Positions 36,737-46,025 of a stretch of 64,000 nt of DNA are shown piece after piece (the first letter of the stretch is position 1; the number at the start of each line of letters is the position of its first letter). Origin of the DNA: Candidatus Omnitrophota bacterium (GTDB taxonomy: Bacteria; Hinthialibacterota; Hinthialibacteria; Hinthialibacterales; JAKPRU01); contig JAKQSI010000093.1 in assembly GCA_029570205.1 (NCBI GenBank), positions 1 to 64,000 of the forward strand, in the 5' to 3' direction. The position numbers and the translations under genes are program-made. The notes beneath the pieces were generated by a model, which was not told where the DNA came from, made no database searches, and saw nothing but the letters and a program-made list of their open reading frames with translations.

Positions 36737-36759
36737 TTCCCCCCGAACTTCGGGGGGAA
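36737..36759. repeat. GC-rich palindrome, copy 1
   Basis: Perfect 11-base arms TTCCCCCCGAA and TTCGGGGGGAA around a single C. It is one of two within 70 bases; a third relative is at 46627. This looks like a small dispersed palindrome, not a terminator, since no T-run follows. Confidence 0.75.
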
Positions 36760-36801
36760 GAATCACTCCCCGGGAGTTCGGAAGAGATCACAGCCAAAAT
36801 T

Positions 36802-36824
36802 CCTCCCCCGAAGTTCGGGGGAGG
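36802..36824. repeat. GC-rich palindrome, copy 2
   Basis: Perfect 11-base arms CCTCCCCCGAA and TTCGGGGGAGG around a single G. It sits 20 bases from the end of the minus-strand gene at 36845 and could also act as that gene's 3' hairpin. Confidence 0.75.
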
Positions 36825-36844
36825 TGAGGTGGGGGTTGAGTCCA

Positions 36845-37135
36845 TCACCTGCCGGAAGAAACCAACAGGAATTTATCGCGGGCGCGGCGAATCCGCCGGA
36901 GATTCTCATCCACTTTCGACACCATGCGGGAGGAACTGGGACGATGGGGATTGCCCGTACAGCGCATACAGGTCAATGTGAACTGGGTGTAGATATTCAG
37001 AAGGGTCTCGCTACTCTCAATCTCCTCCCCCACATTTTGGGCAAGCCAGATCCGAAACCCGGACAGGGTCGGTTTCGACTCCCAGATCAGGCATTCGTGC
37101 CCTTCGAAAAACGGACACGACGGTTTGCAGGACAT
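36845..37135 (-). CDS. Small Cys-containing protein, unknown
   Basis: 96 residues from ATG 37135, fixed by a strong GAGGAGG seven bases upstream; the frame is open further but without signals. Cysteines at MSCKPSC, HEC and later TCMRC form two pairs spaced like a metal-binding ribbon, so zinc or iron-sulphur binding is likely. The C-terminal 30 residues are basic (ENLRRIRRARDKF). No signal peptide. It lies 170 bases downstream of the DUF115 gene on the same strand. I do not recognise the family. Confidence 0.65.
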   Translation of the reverse strand: MSCKPSCPFFEGHECLIWESKPTLSGFRIWLAQNVGEEIESSETLLNIYTQFTLTCMRCTGNPHRPSSSRMVSKVDENLRRIRRARDKFLLVSSGR

Positions 37136-37305
37136 GGACTTCCTCCTCTCCTGTCCCGGAACATACGTAAAACCCATGATATATGGGCGATTCAAAACTC
37201 CGAACCGGGATTTGCTCCGGGACCCTCAACATCGTCAATTCTTCTTCTCTTTTTTGGTTATCGGCAGGCGAAGGGATGATCCTGAACCCAAAGGGCAAAT
37301 TTCTT

Positions 37306-39093
37306 TTACATTCCATAGTCACAAATGGATTCGGAAATGGCTTTGCCGAGACGTTTGCGGGCAACAAGAACGCTCTCAAAAAATGCCTTCAGATCCGCCA
37401 GGCGGTCACCGGGGGAACTGGAAAAATGGCCTCTTGTCAGCGAAAGAGTTGCCTTGTACAAAGAAAGGCCGTACACGGTTTTCATCGCGCGATCCCGATG
37501 GAACTTCCAGAAGATTGACTCGATTTGAGACAGAGAGCCTGTATCCGGTGGAATCGGAAGTTTGTCAATTTGCCGGATCACCTCGGCTGCCAGAGATGCG
37601 CCATAATCCAGGGCATTCAGCTGTTTTTTCAGTAAATCTGTAATATCAAACGAGACCGCCCGGCATTCAATGCGAAATCGATCTGCCAGACGCTCACGCC
37701 GAACAACCGAACTCCCAAATAATCCCCTGATTTCACTCAGGTTATGATTCTCAGTTCCGTCGATATGCGCCCCATGGGAACCGGCGTTAATTACGGTCCT
37801 GCCGCAATTCCTCAAGCGCCGAGCGAACTCCCGGGCAAACAGCGCCAGAACCTGCGAAGAGGGTACTTGCCCCCCAGACTTGCCCGGCAACCACACCAGA
37901 GGTTCGCGAACACCGGGGTCTATCGGATTGCAGGGTATAAAATCCAGTTCCTGCTGATTTTCCATTACAGAGTCATGCCGCCGCGCCAGCGCAGCGCCGT
38001 GAACATGCGATTCCCCTCCTTGGGGATTGTATGCAAAATCACACCCCAACAGCACAATCGGGTCGCAACCCAAAGCCAACGCAATCTCCAAGGCAGCATG
38101 AGCAACCGAGAGAGGTTTTCTGGGCGCATCCTCAATCCCCTTAATGCTGTTAAGCCAGGCACATGTCGGGGACTCGCCTGGACTCAAGATGACCCGTGGA
38201 CCGGGCCACGTCCGGGGTATCTCGAAACAGGTTTCCGGATCGAATACGAGGATACAGTTCGGGTCCGGATCAGCCGCGTCGAAATGCCTCCGGTTAAGCG
38301 GTGTCGGATCGCATGTCGCCACAATGTCCGGTCGCAAACCGGCCCGTTGAAGAACCGGATAGGCGGTATCCACGGCAATCCGCAACGGTAACGGATATTG
38401 TTCAGACAGCTGCTCTAAATCCTTTGTCAGGGAAGGACCGCCGGAAACCAGCACAGCGGGAACCCTCGCAAGCATTCCGTCAAACTGTTTCAGGTCGGGA
38501 CAGGTCAATGTGAACCGTGCATTGCGCCAGATATTCTCCTGGATTTGCTCGCCCCATTCCGAAAGAAACCGCGCCTCGGCCTGCCCCCGCGCTAAAAGGG
38601 ATGTCAAAGTTTCTCTGGCCGCTGAAAAATATGTCGCATAGCGGTCTCGGAGGTCTTGCTCCTGCAAAAACACAGCCTTTGTCACCGCAATGTTCGGGAG
38701 GATCGAAAGCGCCACCTTCTCGATCCCATCCAGGTCCTCCCCCAAAACCATACGGAATGAGGGATTGCCCAGAATCTTCGATAAGTCCAGCGCTGTCAGG
38801 ACAGTATGAAAAAGGACAATGTCCGGCTCGATAAGCAGCATGGCGCTGATACGATCCCCCCATTCCAGGCACACCGCCACAGGCAGATAACCATCTTCGC
38901 ACCCCAACAGGATCGGAACACAGGGTCCTGAAGGATTCTGGGCACGAATCCGCTTCCGGAATTCCTCAAGAGGATTCTCCGGAAAAACAAAAGCAGCAGC
39001 CCGATTGGGATCGGATGGAACAGGCCAGCCGGAAGCGGTCCGTTCCACACGGTAATGCCTCTCAGGAGACAAATGCTCCAGGCAATCGACCAC
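37306..39093 (-). CDS. DUF115 (motility-accessory-factor/MptE-like) protein
   Basis: 595 residues from GTG 39093, the first usual start. The centre is DUF115: VPAVLVSGGPSLTKDLEQL, RIAVDTAYPVLQRAGLRPDIVATCDP and VLLGCDFAYNPQGGESHVHG (quoted in parts), as in Maf glycosyltransferases that move nonulosonic acids onto flagellin, and in MptE. Protein-like sequence continues upstream of the GTG as SNILQKNLEALAVGNPD, which matches typical family N-termini. A GGAGG at 39160-39156 sits in front of CTG 39150 and ATT 39147, so the true start may be a rare codon there. No flagellar genes are present; glycan transfer is inferred. Confidence 0.8.
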   Translation of the reverse strand: MVDCLEHLSPERHYRVERTASGWPVPSDPNRAAAFVFPENPLEEFRKRIRAQNPSGPCVPILLGCEDGYLPVAVCLEWGDRISAMLLIEPDIVLFHTVLTALDLSKILGNPSFRMVLGEDLDGIEKVALSILPNIAVTKAVFLQEQDLRDRYATYFSAARETLTSLLARGQAEARFLSEWGEQIQENIWRNARFTLTCPDLKQFDGMLARVPAVLVSGGPSLTKDLEQLSEQYPLPLRIAVDTAYPVLQRAGLRPDIVATCDPTPLNRRHFDAADPDPNCILVFDPETCFEIPRTWPGPRVILSPGESPTCAWLNSIKGIEDAPRKPLSVAHAALEIALALGCDPIVLLGCDFAYNPQGGESHVHGAALARRHDSVMENQQELDFIPCNPIDPGVREPLVWLPGKSGGQVPSSQVLALFAREFARRLRNCGRTVINAGSHGAHIDGTENHNLSEIRGLFGSSVVRRERLADRFRIECRAVSFDITDLLKKQLNALDYGASLAAEVIRQIDKLPIPPDTGSLSQIESIFWKFHRDRAMKTVYGLSLYKATLSLTRGHFSSSPGDRLADLKAFFESVLVARKRLGKAISESICDYGM

Positions 39094-39192
39094 ATCTGGA
39101 TTGCCGACCGCCAGGGCCTCCAGATTCTTCTGAAGTATGTTGGAAATCAGACTTGCCTCCGGATTTAACCGATTGCTCTCTCCGATCGGAAC

Positions 39193-41517
39193 TCAGGCAG
39201 CGTTACGAAAACTCCAGGTCTGACCGGCCTCTGTTTCAAGGGAAACAATCCCGGCGGAATCCATTTTGAGCGTCTGGTAGGAAGCCCCTGCGTCGCGGGA
39301 AGCCTCAATTTTCGGCCATGGGCTGAGCAGACGCAATGTCCCGCCATAAAGTGACCGAATTTGCAATGTCTCCACTTTGGGAGCAGAACCCTTCGCGCTC
39401 ACCAGAAATCCGCCCTGTGTCCGCAGGTCCTCAAATTGCGCTTCACATCCCGGCTTGACAGCCGGGAACACCCGGATGATATCGTTCACGCTTTGCAACA
39501 AGAGTTCGGTAACTGCCATACCGGCCCCGAACTGTTCCGTATAATGGCCGAATTCATTGAACTTCTGGCGCGATTCCATTCGGTTGAGTGTCATGGTCCC
39601 GTTTGGACGGGTGCGGGCTTCCACTTCCGTTTTGAGCCAGTCCTGCGTGCCGCCCATACTGAGGCGGGCACGGGAGATCGCCAGCATGAATGTAGCGTTG
39701 TTCCCGTTCCACTGCATCTTGTCGATGGTGCGCGCAAATAGCGCCTTTTCCGGTTCGGGAGACCACCAAGTCACGACATCGCATGGAAAAACCGGCGTGG
39801 CGGGAACCGAGATATTGTACTCGATCGGCGGCGCGCCTTCGACATCGACGACTATCGGGTCTTGATCGCCATAAGTCGGATAATCGGGAAGACGTTTCAG
39901 CGCCTGCTGAAACCGCTTCACCAGATCGCTATCCCGGCCCAGAATCCCCGCCGCCTCGATCGCCGCATTCAATGTGTACCGAATCATGGCGATATCGAAC
40001 GCACAGTTGTAATTGCGGTCGAGTTTCTTCGTCCATCCCCAGTGTTCCGGCGAAACAGAAGGCCCCAATCGGATTTTCTCATCCCCCTCACATTGTTCAA
40101 TAAACCCCGCATAAAAAACGGCAACTTCACGCAGTGGGGGATAGACCCTGCTCTCCAGTCGCTTCCGGTCCGGATCATATTTGTACCGCCACCAGAGCGG
40201 CTGGACACTGAATCCGTTCACTCCGAGGGTCATTCCCCAGACATGATGAATGTACTGCCGTCCGTTTCGGCTTTTGCACGATGTCGGGTCCGGCGGCTCA
40301 TACGCAAACAATACATGGGGATAATAGGCCCCCTCCAGCGAAAAAACCTTCTGAGAAAGCCATCTTCCCCGTGGCAGGTACTCGAATATCAGGCGGTCAT
40401 ACGGTTCCGCCAAGTCCGTCTGATTGGCGGGATAGACAGCCCAATAGGTCTGCTGGATGTTGTAGTTGGTATGGTAATCCCCATGCCAGGCAGGGGTGTC
40501 GTTGACCAGCCCGGCAAATAACCCTGTCGATTGCACTCCCGGTTTGCCGACACACCGCATGAAATACAAAGAGCGATACCAGGTTTGCTGCAGAAGGGAG
40601 TCATCCAGCGCAAGGCCGCTCCGCGACCAGAATCGTTCCCACTCCGCCTCATGCTTTTGAATCAATTCCTCTGTTTTTGCCCGCAGGGTTTCCTGGACCA
40701 AATCAACGGCGGCCTTCACCGGGTCGGAAGATTCCAGCGACGTAACAATCGCGACGGCTTGCCGATCGGATTTTGGGGAACGGCCCGCAGCGACTGCAAA
40801 TTCCATCCCCGGCCAATCCGGGTCGCCGGGAATGCTCTGCCGAATCCAAGCCACATCACCCTGACTGCTGTAGTCCGCTTTCGGGATGTCCGTCGACTCG
40901 ACGGGTTTCAAGGACAGCGCGGTGCGAGATTCGATTAGGAATACATTCCGGTCGGCGAGGGCACGGATCTTCACAGGAGGGATTTTCTCATCCGAGCGCC
41001 ATACAGTGGCCACGCCATGGAGCAAGTCCAACTCACCTCGCCCGACAGTTCCGCCACCTGAATCGATGGAAACTTGGGCGCATTGACGCGGGCACGGATA
41101 GGCTTTCGAATGATAGCTGTCTTCCTTATCCCATGTTTGACCTTCGGGAAGAACATAGTCCGAATTGTTATCCTTCATGGGGAACGCTGTTTCCGAAGCT
41201 CCCAGTTTCTTAATCAGGTCAAGCGTGGGGATCGGCGGATCATTTTCGGTAATCAGGCGAGCATCCCAGACATCATTTTTGGTCAGGTTCAGGATGATGT
41301 TGTTATCATTCGAATAAACCAGGGCGTTGATATCACCGTTCCCGATAATCAGCGCTTTGTTCAGAATGTCACCGATATCGTCCAAACGAATCGCGGCATT
41401 CTCCAGGGCATCGGAAAATGGGATCTCACTCTGTGCAGAAGACATAGCGCTCTGAAGAAGAAACAACAATAAAAACGGAATCGAGAGTCTCTTGCAAACT
41501 TTGTGGATGGTGTTCAT
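39193..41517 (-). CDS. Secreted GH95-like alpha-L-fucosidase/glycosidase
   Basis: 774 residues from ATG 41517, with GAAAGGTG upstream and a signal peptide (FLLLFLLQSAMSSAQS); a GTG six codons earlier is weaker. An N-terminal beta-rich domain (GNGDINALVYSNDNN) is followed by a linker and an (alpha/alpha)6 barrel with WHGDYHTNYNIQQTYWAVYPAN, the GH95/GH65-type segment in which conserved Asn and Asp residues activate water. ALIIGNGD and the later HYTEQFGAG also fit GH95. It follows dapL by 14 bases. With the fucose-isomerase-like protein at 3528 it suggests use of fucosylated glycans. Confidence 0.72.
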   Translation of the reverse strand: MNTIHKVCKRLSIPFLLLFLLQSAMSSAQSEIPFSDALENAAIRLDDIGDILNKALIIGNGDINALVYSNDNNIILNLTKNDVWDARLITENDPPIPTLDLIKKLGASETAFPMKDNNSDYVLPEGQTWDKEDSYHSKAYPCPRQCAQVSIDSGGGTVGRGELDLLHGVATVWRSDEKIPPVKIRALADRNVFLIESRTALSLKPVESTDIPKADYSSQGDVAWIRQSIPGDPDWPGMEFAVAAGRSPKSDRQAVAIVTSLESSDPVKAAVDLVQETLRAKTEELIQKHEAEWERFWSRSGLALDDSLLQQTWYRSLYFMRCVGKPGVQSTGLFAGLVNDTPAWHGDYHTNYNIQQTYWAVYPANQTDLAEPYDRLIFEYLPRGRWLSQKVFSLEGAYYPHVLFAYEPPDPTSCKSRNGRQYIHHVWGMTLGVNGFSVQPLWWRYKYDPDRKRLESRVYPPLREVAVFYAGFIEQCEGDEKIRLGPSVSPEHWGWTKKLDRNYNCAFDIAMIRYTLNAAIEAAGILGRDSDLVKRFQQALKRLPDYPTYGDQDPIVVDVEGAPPIEYNISVPATPVFPCDVVTWWSPEPEKALFARTIDKMQWNGNNATFMLAISRARLSMGGTQDWLKTEVEARTRPNGTMTLNRMESRQKFNEFGHYTEQFGAGMAVTELLLQSVNDIIRVFPAVKPGCEAQFEDLRTQGGFLVSAKGSAPKVETLQIRSLYGGTLRLLSPWPKIEASRDAGASYQTLKMDSAGIVSLETEAGQTWSFRNAA

Positions 41518-41531
41518 GGTTTTTGCACCTT

Positions 41532-42710
41532 TCACACATATTTTAGACCTGCTTTTTCAAAGCGATCCACGACCTCACACATTCGGTCTTCCTCGACGGT
41601 GAGCGCAATACGGACATAGCCTTCGCCGCCTTTTCCAAATCCCGCGCCCGGGGTAATCAAAACCCCGGCCTTTTGCAGCGCTTTTGCAGCAAATTCACCG
41701 GATGGTGTTCCCTGTTCCGGTACGGGGGTCCAGACGAAGAAGGTCGCCGGATTCTTGCGGGGCTTCCAGCCGAGACGCGCCAAACCCTGAAGAAGAACAT
41801 CGCGCCGCCTCTGGTACACCCGGCACATCTCGTGAGTAAAATCCATGCTGCCGGTAAGAGCCGCAATCGCGGCATATTGGATCGGTTCGAAAATCCCCAT
41901 GTCCAGGTTGGATTTCAGCTTGCCGAGCGCCCCGATCACGGCGGCGTTCCCCACCGCGAAAGCGCACCGCCAGCCGCTCATGTTGAACGTCTTCGACATG
42001 GAGTGAAACTCTATCCCTACCTCTTTGGCCCCCGGAGCCTCCAGGAAAGAAGGCTGACGGTTCCCATCGAACATCATCTCGGAATACGGCGCATCATGCG
42101 CCACGATGATCTCATATTTCTGCGCAAAAGCAACCACCTCTTTGAAATAATCCAGGGTGCAGATTGAGGCTGTCGGATTGCTGGGAAAGTTCAGAATCAT
42201 CAACTTGGCCCGCCTGCGAACCTCTTCCGGCACATCATTCAGATCGGGCAGAAAATCGTTGGATTCGAATAGCGGCATGAAATGGACTTCCCCACCCGCC
42301 GTGACAATCCCCGGCAAATAGGCCGGATAACACGGATCAGGAACCAGCACGGTCTCACCGGGATTAACCAACGCCGGCGGCAGTCCGCTCATACCGGCCT
42401 TGCTCCCGATGACGGACATGACCTCGGTGTCCGGGTCCAGGTCCACTCCATACCGGCTCTTATACCATTGCGCAACCGCTTTGCGGAAAGCCGGAAGCCC
42501 TTTGTAAGAAGGATAATGATGGGTGTCGGGATTCAGGACCGCCTCCCGCAGAGCCTCGACAATGTATTTCGGTGTGGGACGGTCCGGATCGCCCACAGAA
42601 AGGTCGATCACATCCACTCCCTTCGCCTCCTGTTCCACTTTCTGCTGGTCCAGCGCATCGAACAGGTATACAGGAAAATGTTTCAGTCGGTCGGCCGGTT
42701 TGATATTCAT
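41532..42710 (-). CDS. dapL: LL-diaminopimelate aminotransferase-type class I aminotransferase
   Basis: 392 residues. The PLP lysine lies in FHSMSKTFNMSGWR; DLSVGDPDRPTP, HHYPSYKGLPAFRKAV, PGETVLVPDPCYPAY and MILNFPSNPTA are class I aminotransferase features, and the overall pattern is that of DapL enzymes. DapL converts tetrahydrodipicolinate to LL-diaminopimelate in one step, skipping the succinyl or acetyl routes. Placement in lysA-cupin-dapL supports this over a general aspartate or alanine aminotransferase. It is the third gene of that group. Confidence 0.75.
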   Translation of the reverse strand: MNIKPADRLKHFPVYLFDALDQQKVEQEAKGVDVIDLSVGDPDRPTPKYIVEALREAVLNPDTHHYPSYKGLPAFRKAVAQWYKSRYGVDLDPDTEVMSVIGSKAGMSGLPPALVNPGETVLVPDPCYPAYLPGIVTAGGEVHFMPLFESNDFLPDLNDVPEEVRRRAKLMILNFPSNPTASICTLDYFKEVVAFAQKYEIIVAHDAPYSEMMFDGNRQPSFLEAPGAKEVGIEFHSMSKTFNMSGWRCAFAVGNAAVIGALGKLKSNLDMGIFEPIQYAAIAALTGSMDFTHEMCRVYQRRRDVLLQGLARLGWKPRKNPATFFVWTPVPEQGTPSGEFAAKALQKAGVLITPGAGFGKGGEGYVRIALTVEEDRMCEVVDRFEKAGLKYV

Positions 42711-42753
42711 TCAACTTGTCCCTTTCGGAAAAGACTCCGGTTGGAGGATAGGA

Positions 42754-43110
42754 TTATTCGCCTTCATTGTCCGGGATTCGGTCATCGGGCAAATAGGGAT
42801 ACTTGATAAACACCGCGATGCAATCTTCATCCGTGTCGTTGATGAGATTGTGATGCTCGTTCGGTTCGACTCGGAACGCATCGCCGGGCCGGACACGATG
42901 CTCCACGCCGTCAATGATAAACCTCGGCGTTCCCTGCAAGAAAAAGAAAGTTTCTTCCACAACATGATGAATATGTTTTCCGTGGTCCTTGGAGGATTGC
43001 CCGGGTTTCATCTTGACAATGCCCCATTCGACATGCGGCCCGCGCATGACATATTTTGCCCCGCTGTCCCCCATGGACCAGGCCAAATCTTCGGCGTTCC
43101 GGTACTCCAT
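42754..43110 (-). CDS. Cupin-domain protein
   Basis: 118 residues from ATG 43110 with GGAGGAATAGAG upstream. A single cupin barrel shows both motifs: GKHIHHVVEETFFFLQG (H-x-H and E as metal ligands) and PGDAFRVEPNEHHNLIN (G-D, P, H). Proteins of this type bind a divalent metal and act as small dioxygenases, isomerases or sensors. It lies four bases after lysA and 43 before dapL, so it is part of the lysine/diaminopimelate unit. No known step there needs a cupin, so its job is open. Confidence 0.8.
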   Translation of the reverse strand: MEYRNAEDLAWSMGDSGAKYVMRGPHVEWGIVKMKPGQSSKDHGKHIHHVVEETFFFLQGTPRFIIDGVEHRVRPGDAFRVEPNEHHNLINDTDEDCIAVFIKYPYLPDDRIPDNEGE

Positions 43111-43114
43111 TTCT

Positions 43115-44377
43115 CTATTCCTCCTCGATGTCCAATCTCCAGAGATCCTCAATCGATTCCCGTTTTCGAACCAGCCGGAACCGATCTCCTTCAATGAGGA
43201 CCTCTGCCGGGCGAGGCCTCCCATTGTACTGCGAGGCCATCGCCATTCCATACGCACCGGCGGACAGGATCGCCACGCGGTCCCCCGGCTCCAGCCGGGG
43301 AAGTTCTCCCTGCGAAACGAACGTATCACTCGTTTCGCAGATCGGACCGACCACATCGACAACCTCTGTCGGACCTTCATCCGCCCGCAGAGGAAGAATC
43401 TCATGCTCTGCGCCGTACATAGCCGGACGAATCAGATCGTTCATTCCCGCATCCAGAATCACGAAAGTTCGCTCTCCATTTACCTTTCGATAAAGCACAG
43501 TGGAAAGCAGAACTCCCGCATTTCCAACCAGCGAGCGGCCCGGTTCAAGAATCAGCGTTCCGTCAAAGTTGCCCAGGCATTCGCGCAGATGTTCGCCATA
43601 CCGCTGCGGACTGTCCGGGACTTCCTCGTGATATTGAATCCCGAGGCCACCCCCCAAATCCAGATAGGGAATCGGAATCCCGTCATCGATCAGCTGTTTG
43701 CGGAGACCCAGCATTAAAGTGCAAGCCTCCAAAAGCGGACCTGAATCCATCAGCGAGGAGCCGATATGACAGGCGATTCCGCGAATCTCCACGCCCGGCA
43801 TGTGCTGTGCCCTGCGATAATGATCGATCGCCTGGTCGGTGGGAATGCCGAACTTATTTTTGCTCAGACCGGTTGATATCTTCGGGTGGGTTTGAGGATT
43901 AATATTGGGGTTGATTCGAACAGCAATTCCGGCGCGCTTCCCCAGCCGCTGCGCAATCTCATCAACGCACTCCAGCTCCGCCGGAGATTCCAGGTTGAAC
44001 ATCAGGACCCCCGCTTCAATGCCTGCCTCGATTTCATCGCGGCGCTTGCCGACACCGGAGAAAACCATCTGCTCTGCGGGTATCCCCGCATGAAGAGCCG
44101 CTTTCATCTCCCCCACAGAGGTTAAATCCGCTCCGATACCCTCCCGCGCCATGATCCGCAGAATCGCCTGACACGGATTGGCTTTTACCGAATAACAGAT
44201 CCGATGCGGGACCGTCCCCAGACCCTTTCGGTAACCCGCAATCGCTTCCCGGACTGCTCCGGCGCTATAAACGTAAGTCGGGGTACCGAATCGGTCGGAG
44301 ATCTCATGCAGATCGACCGATTCCCCGTGCAAAACGCCGTTTCGATACGCATACGTGCCAAGCTGAATTCGACTCAT
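43115..44377 (-). CDS. lysA: Diaminopimelate decarboxylase
   Basis: 420 residues. LysA decarboxylates meso-diaminopimelate to lysine using PLP. The PLP lysine is in CYSVKANPCQAIL; the fold-III barrel has NPNINPQTHPKISTGLSKNKFG, the phosphate-binding LDLGGGLGIQY and EPGRSLVGNAG (quoted in parts), and PICETSDTF is the substrate Cys region from the other subunit. ATG 44377 is chosen because AAGGA is seven bases upstream; ATG 44383 would touch it. First gene of lysA-cupin-dapL. Confidence 0.95.
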   Translation of the reverse strand: MSRIQLGTYAYRNGVLHGESVDLHEISDRFGTPTYVYSAGAVREAIAGYRKGLGTVPHRICYSVKANPCQAILRIMAREGIGADLTSVGEMKAALHAGIPAEQMVFSGVGKRRDEIEAGIEAGVLMFNLESPAELECVDEIAQRLGKRAGIAVRINPNINPQTHPKISTGLSKNKFGIPTDQAIDHYRRAQHMPGVEIRGIACHIGSSLMDSGPLLEACTLMLGLRKQLIDDGIPIPYLDLGGGLGIQYHEEVPDSPQRYGEHLRECLGNFDGTLILEPGRSLVGNAGVLLSTVLYRKVNGERTFVILDAGMNDLIRPAMYGAEHEILPLRADEGPTEVVDVVGPICETSDTFVSQGELPRLEPGDRVAILSAGAYGMAMASQYNGRPRPAEVLIEGDRFRLVRKRESIEDLWRLDIEEE

Positions 44378-44483
44378 ATTCATTCCTTAAAATAAAATCC
44401 TGAAGACCGCCCTGCGCGGTTCAGAACAGATCATGGCCCTGGGAGATCGGTCGGAATATGGCCCGAAAGATCGGAACAATGAA

Positions 44484-45743
44484 TCAGCCGCCGAATCCGC
44501 CGTCAAGATCTTCCTCACCATGGAAGATGCGCTGAAGCCGCTTGAGACGGGCGCGATTCTTCTGGCTGCTCATGACACTCGCCGCTTTGGCCAGTGTTGA
44601 ACCCTCCCGCATGTTGCAATAGAAAAGAATCTCGTCGTCGTCCAGAGGAAGACCAAGCCGGGTCTTGAAACCAAGATAGTGATCCAACAGCTTGCTGCGC
44701 TCAAATGAGATATACGAACGTTCCATATTGCCGCTGATCCCCTCCGACCCGAAACAGGATTTGATATAGCGACTGAATGCAAAGTTCAACTTGGAGTATT
44801 CATAAAGCTGCATGGAAAAGCTCAGAGGAAGAACCGTGATGAACTGATTGAACTGGCGGTGGTAATCGAGCATTTGTTGAAGCGCCGTGGCCGGTTCCCA
44901 ATTCTCCACAAAAACCGTGACAGCCCGCTCCGTTACCAGAAGCGCCTGCGGGGAAGGCGCCCCCGGTTCCACTTTCAGATTGACCACTTGCGCGCGCTCA
45001 AAATAGGCAGCCAGCTCCCGGATCAGGTCCAGGATGATACAAAATCCCTCTCGCATGGATTCCATCAGCATTCGATACCGCTCTATCCCCAAGTCAAACC
45101 AGTTGTCGCACATCCGGTAAACGGCCTCCATGCAGGCATCCCAACGCGGCGTGTGTTCCTTCCGAAGAATCACCTTGGTGAGATCGAGAAGCCGGCGCAA
45201 CCGCTTCAGCCGCCAAAGCGCATCCCGTGTCCGGACCACCCGCATCACTTCCCAATTATGGAAATCCTCAAGAAATCCGGCGCTCAGAAGGTCTAAAACA
45301 CGGGAAATGTTAAAAAAACGGAGCTCGCTGGTTCCGGGTTGCTGGAGACGGATTTTGCGACCCATTACCCATTGAGGCTGAAGCAGACAGTCGATCTTAC
45401 TGAGATTCTCCAGCAGCTTGGCATCGAGCGAGAGATACTTTTCATCCAGGATGTTCCGCGTTCCAATCACCCGAATCACTTCATCAAATTTCAGGTTTGA
45501 TTCGTCCGCGGTGTCGTCATAAATAACAAGAAGTTTGAGCTGCGAAATGGAATGCCCGAAAGTAATCTCGTCCATGTAAATGGACTGAATCCCCGCCAGT
45601 CGGCGAGCTTCCCGCACCATATCCTCCATCAGGCTGCGATAGCCTTCTTTACTCACTCGAACCGGCTCCCCGGTGAAGGTGTACGAGTCCTTCCCCAGGT
45701 CCGCCAGGATATCCTTGCATGGATCGGCAACGGCTTGGCTCAC
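44484..45743 (-). CDS. Conserved-looking cytoplasmic protein of unknown function
   Basis: 419 residues starting at GTG 45743. I do not recognise a family. The sequence begins with an alpha/beta part (QSIYMDEITFGHSISQLKLLVIYDD), which by pattern could be a nucleotidyltransferase-like fold. A long basic helical region follows (ALWRLKRLRRLLDLTKVILRK), and the C-terminus ends in an Arg-rich helix and an acidic tail. There is no signal peptide or membrane segment. It lies 106 bases upstream of lysA on the same strand. Codon use looks like the neighbours and the frame is long, so it is a real gene. Confidence 0.7.
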   Translation of the reverse strand: MSQAVADPCKDILADLGKDSYTFTGEPVRVSKEGYRSLMEDMVREARRLAGIQSIYMDEITFGHSISQLKLLVIYDDTADESNLKFDEVIRVIGTRNILDEKYLSLDAKLLENLSKIDCLLQPQWVMGRKIRLQQPGTSELRFFNISRVLDLLSAGFLEDFHNWEVMRVVRTRDALWRLKRLRRLLDLTKVILRKEHTPRWDACMEAVYRMCDNWFDLGIERYRMLMESMREGFCIILDLIRELAAYFERAQVVNLKVEPGAPSPQALLVTERAVTVFVENWEPATALQQMLDYHRQFNQFITVLPLSFSMQLYEYSKLNFAFSRYIKSCFGSEGISGNMERSYISFERSKLLDHYLGFKTRLGLPLDDDEILFYCNMREGSTLAKAASVMSSQKNRARLKRLQRIFHGEEDLDGGFGG

Positions 45744-46025
45744 GAGTCCATCTCATTTTTTCCACAGTTTCGCGCGGGCGGATTGAAAAAACCAAGCCCC
45801 GGATATCGGGAGCAGTAACTACACCCCGGATCCGAAGGTCGTTTTGCCGCTTCTTCCGCACGTTTGTGGTTATAGCCTATTTGTCCGGTGGCTGCAAGAT
45901 CTGCACAGGGCCGCTTGATTCCGAATAATGCGGCAGATAGATTGATTCAATAGGACTTGCGCATGACCGCTCCGGCTGTGTTCGCAAAATCCCCGTCCGA
46001 TGTCTCAATCTCGGAGAACTGTCTG
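45744..46025. other. Divergent intergenic region
   Basis: About 280 bases between the 419-residue gene (minus) and the secreted protein (plus). In-frame codons upstream of ATG 46026 reach 45957 but lack a better start. No repeat or hairpin with a T-run was seen. Confidence 0.4.
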
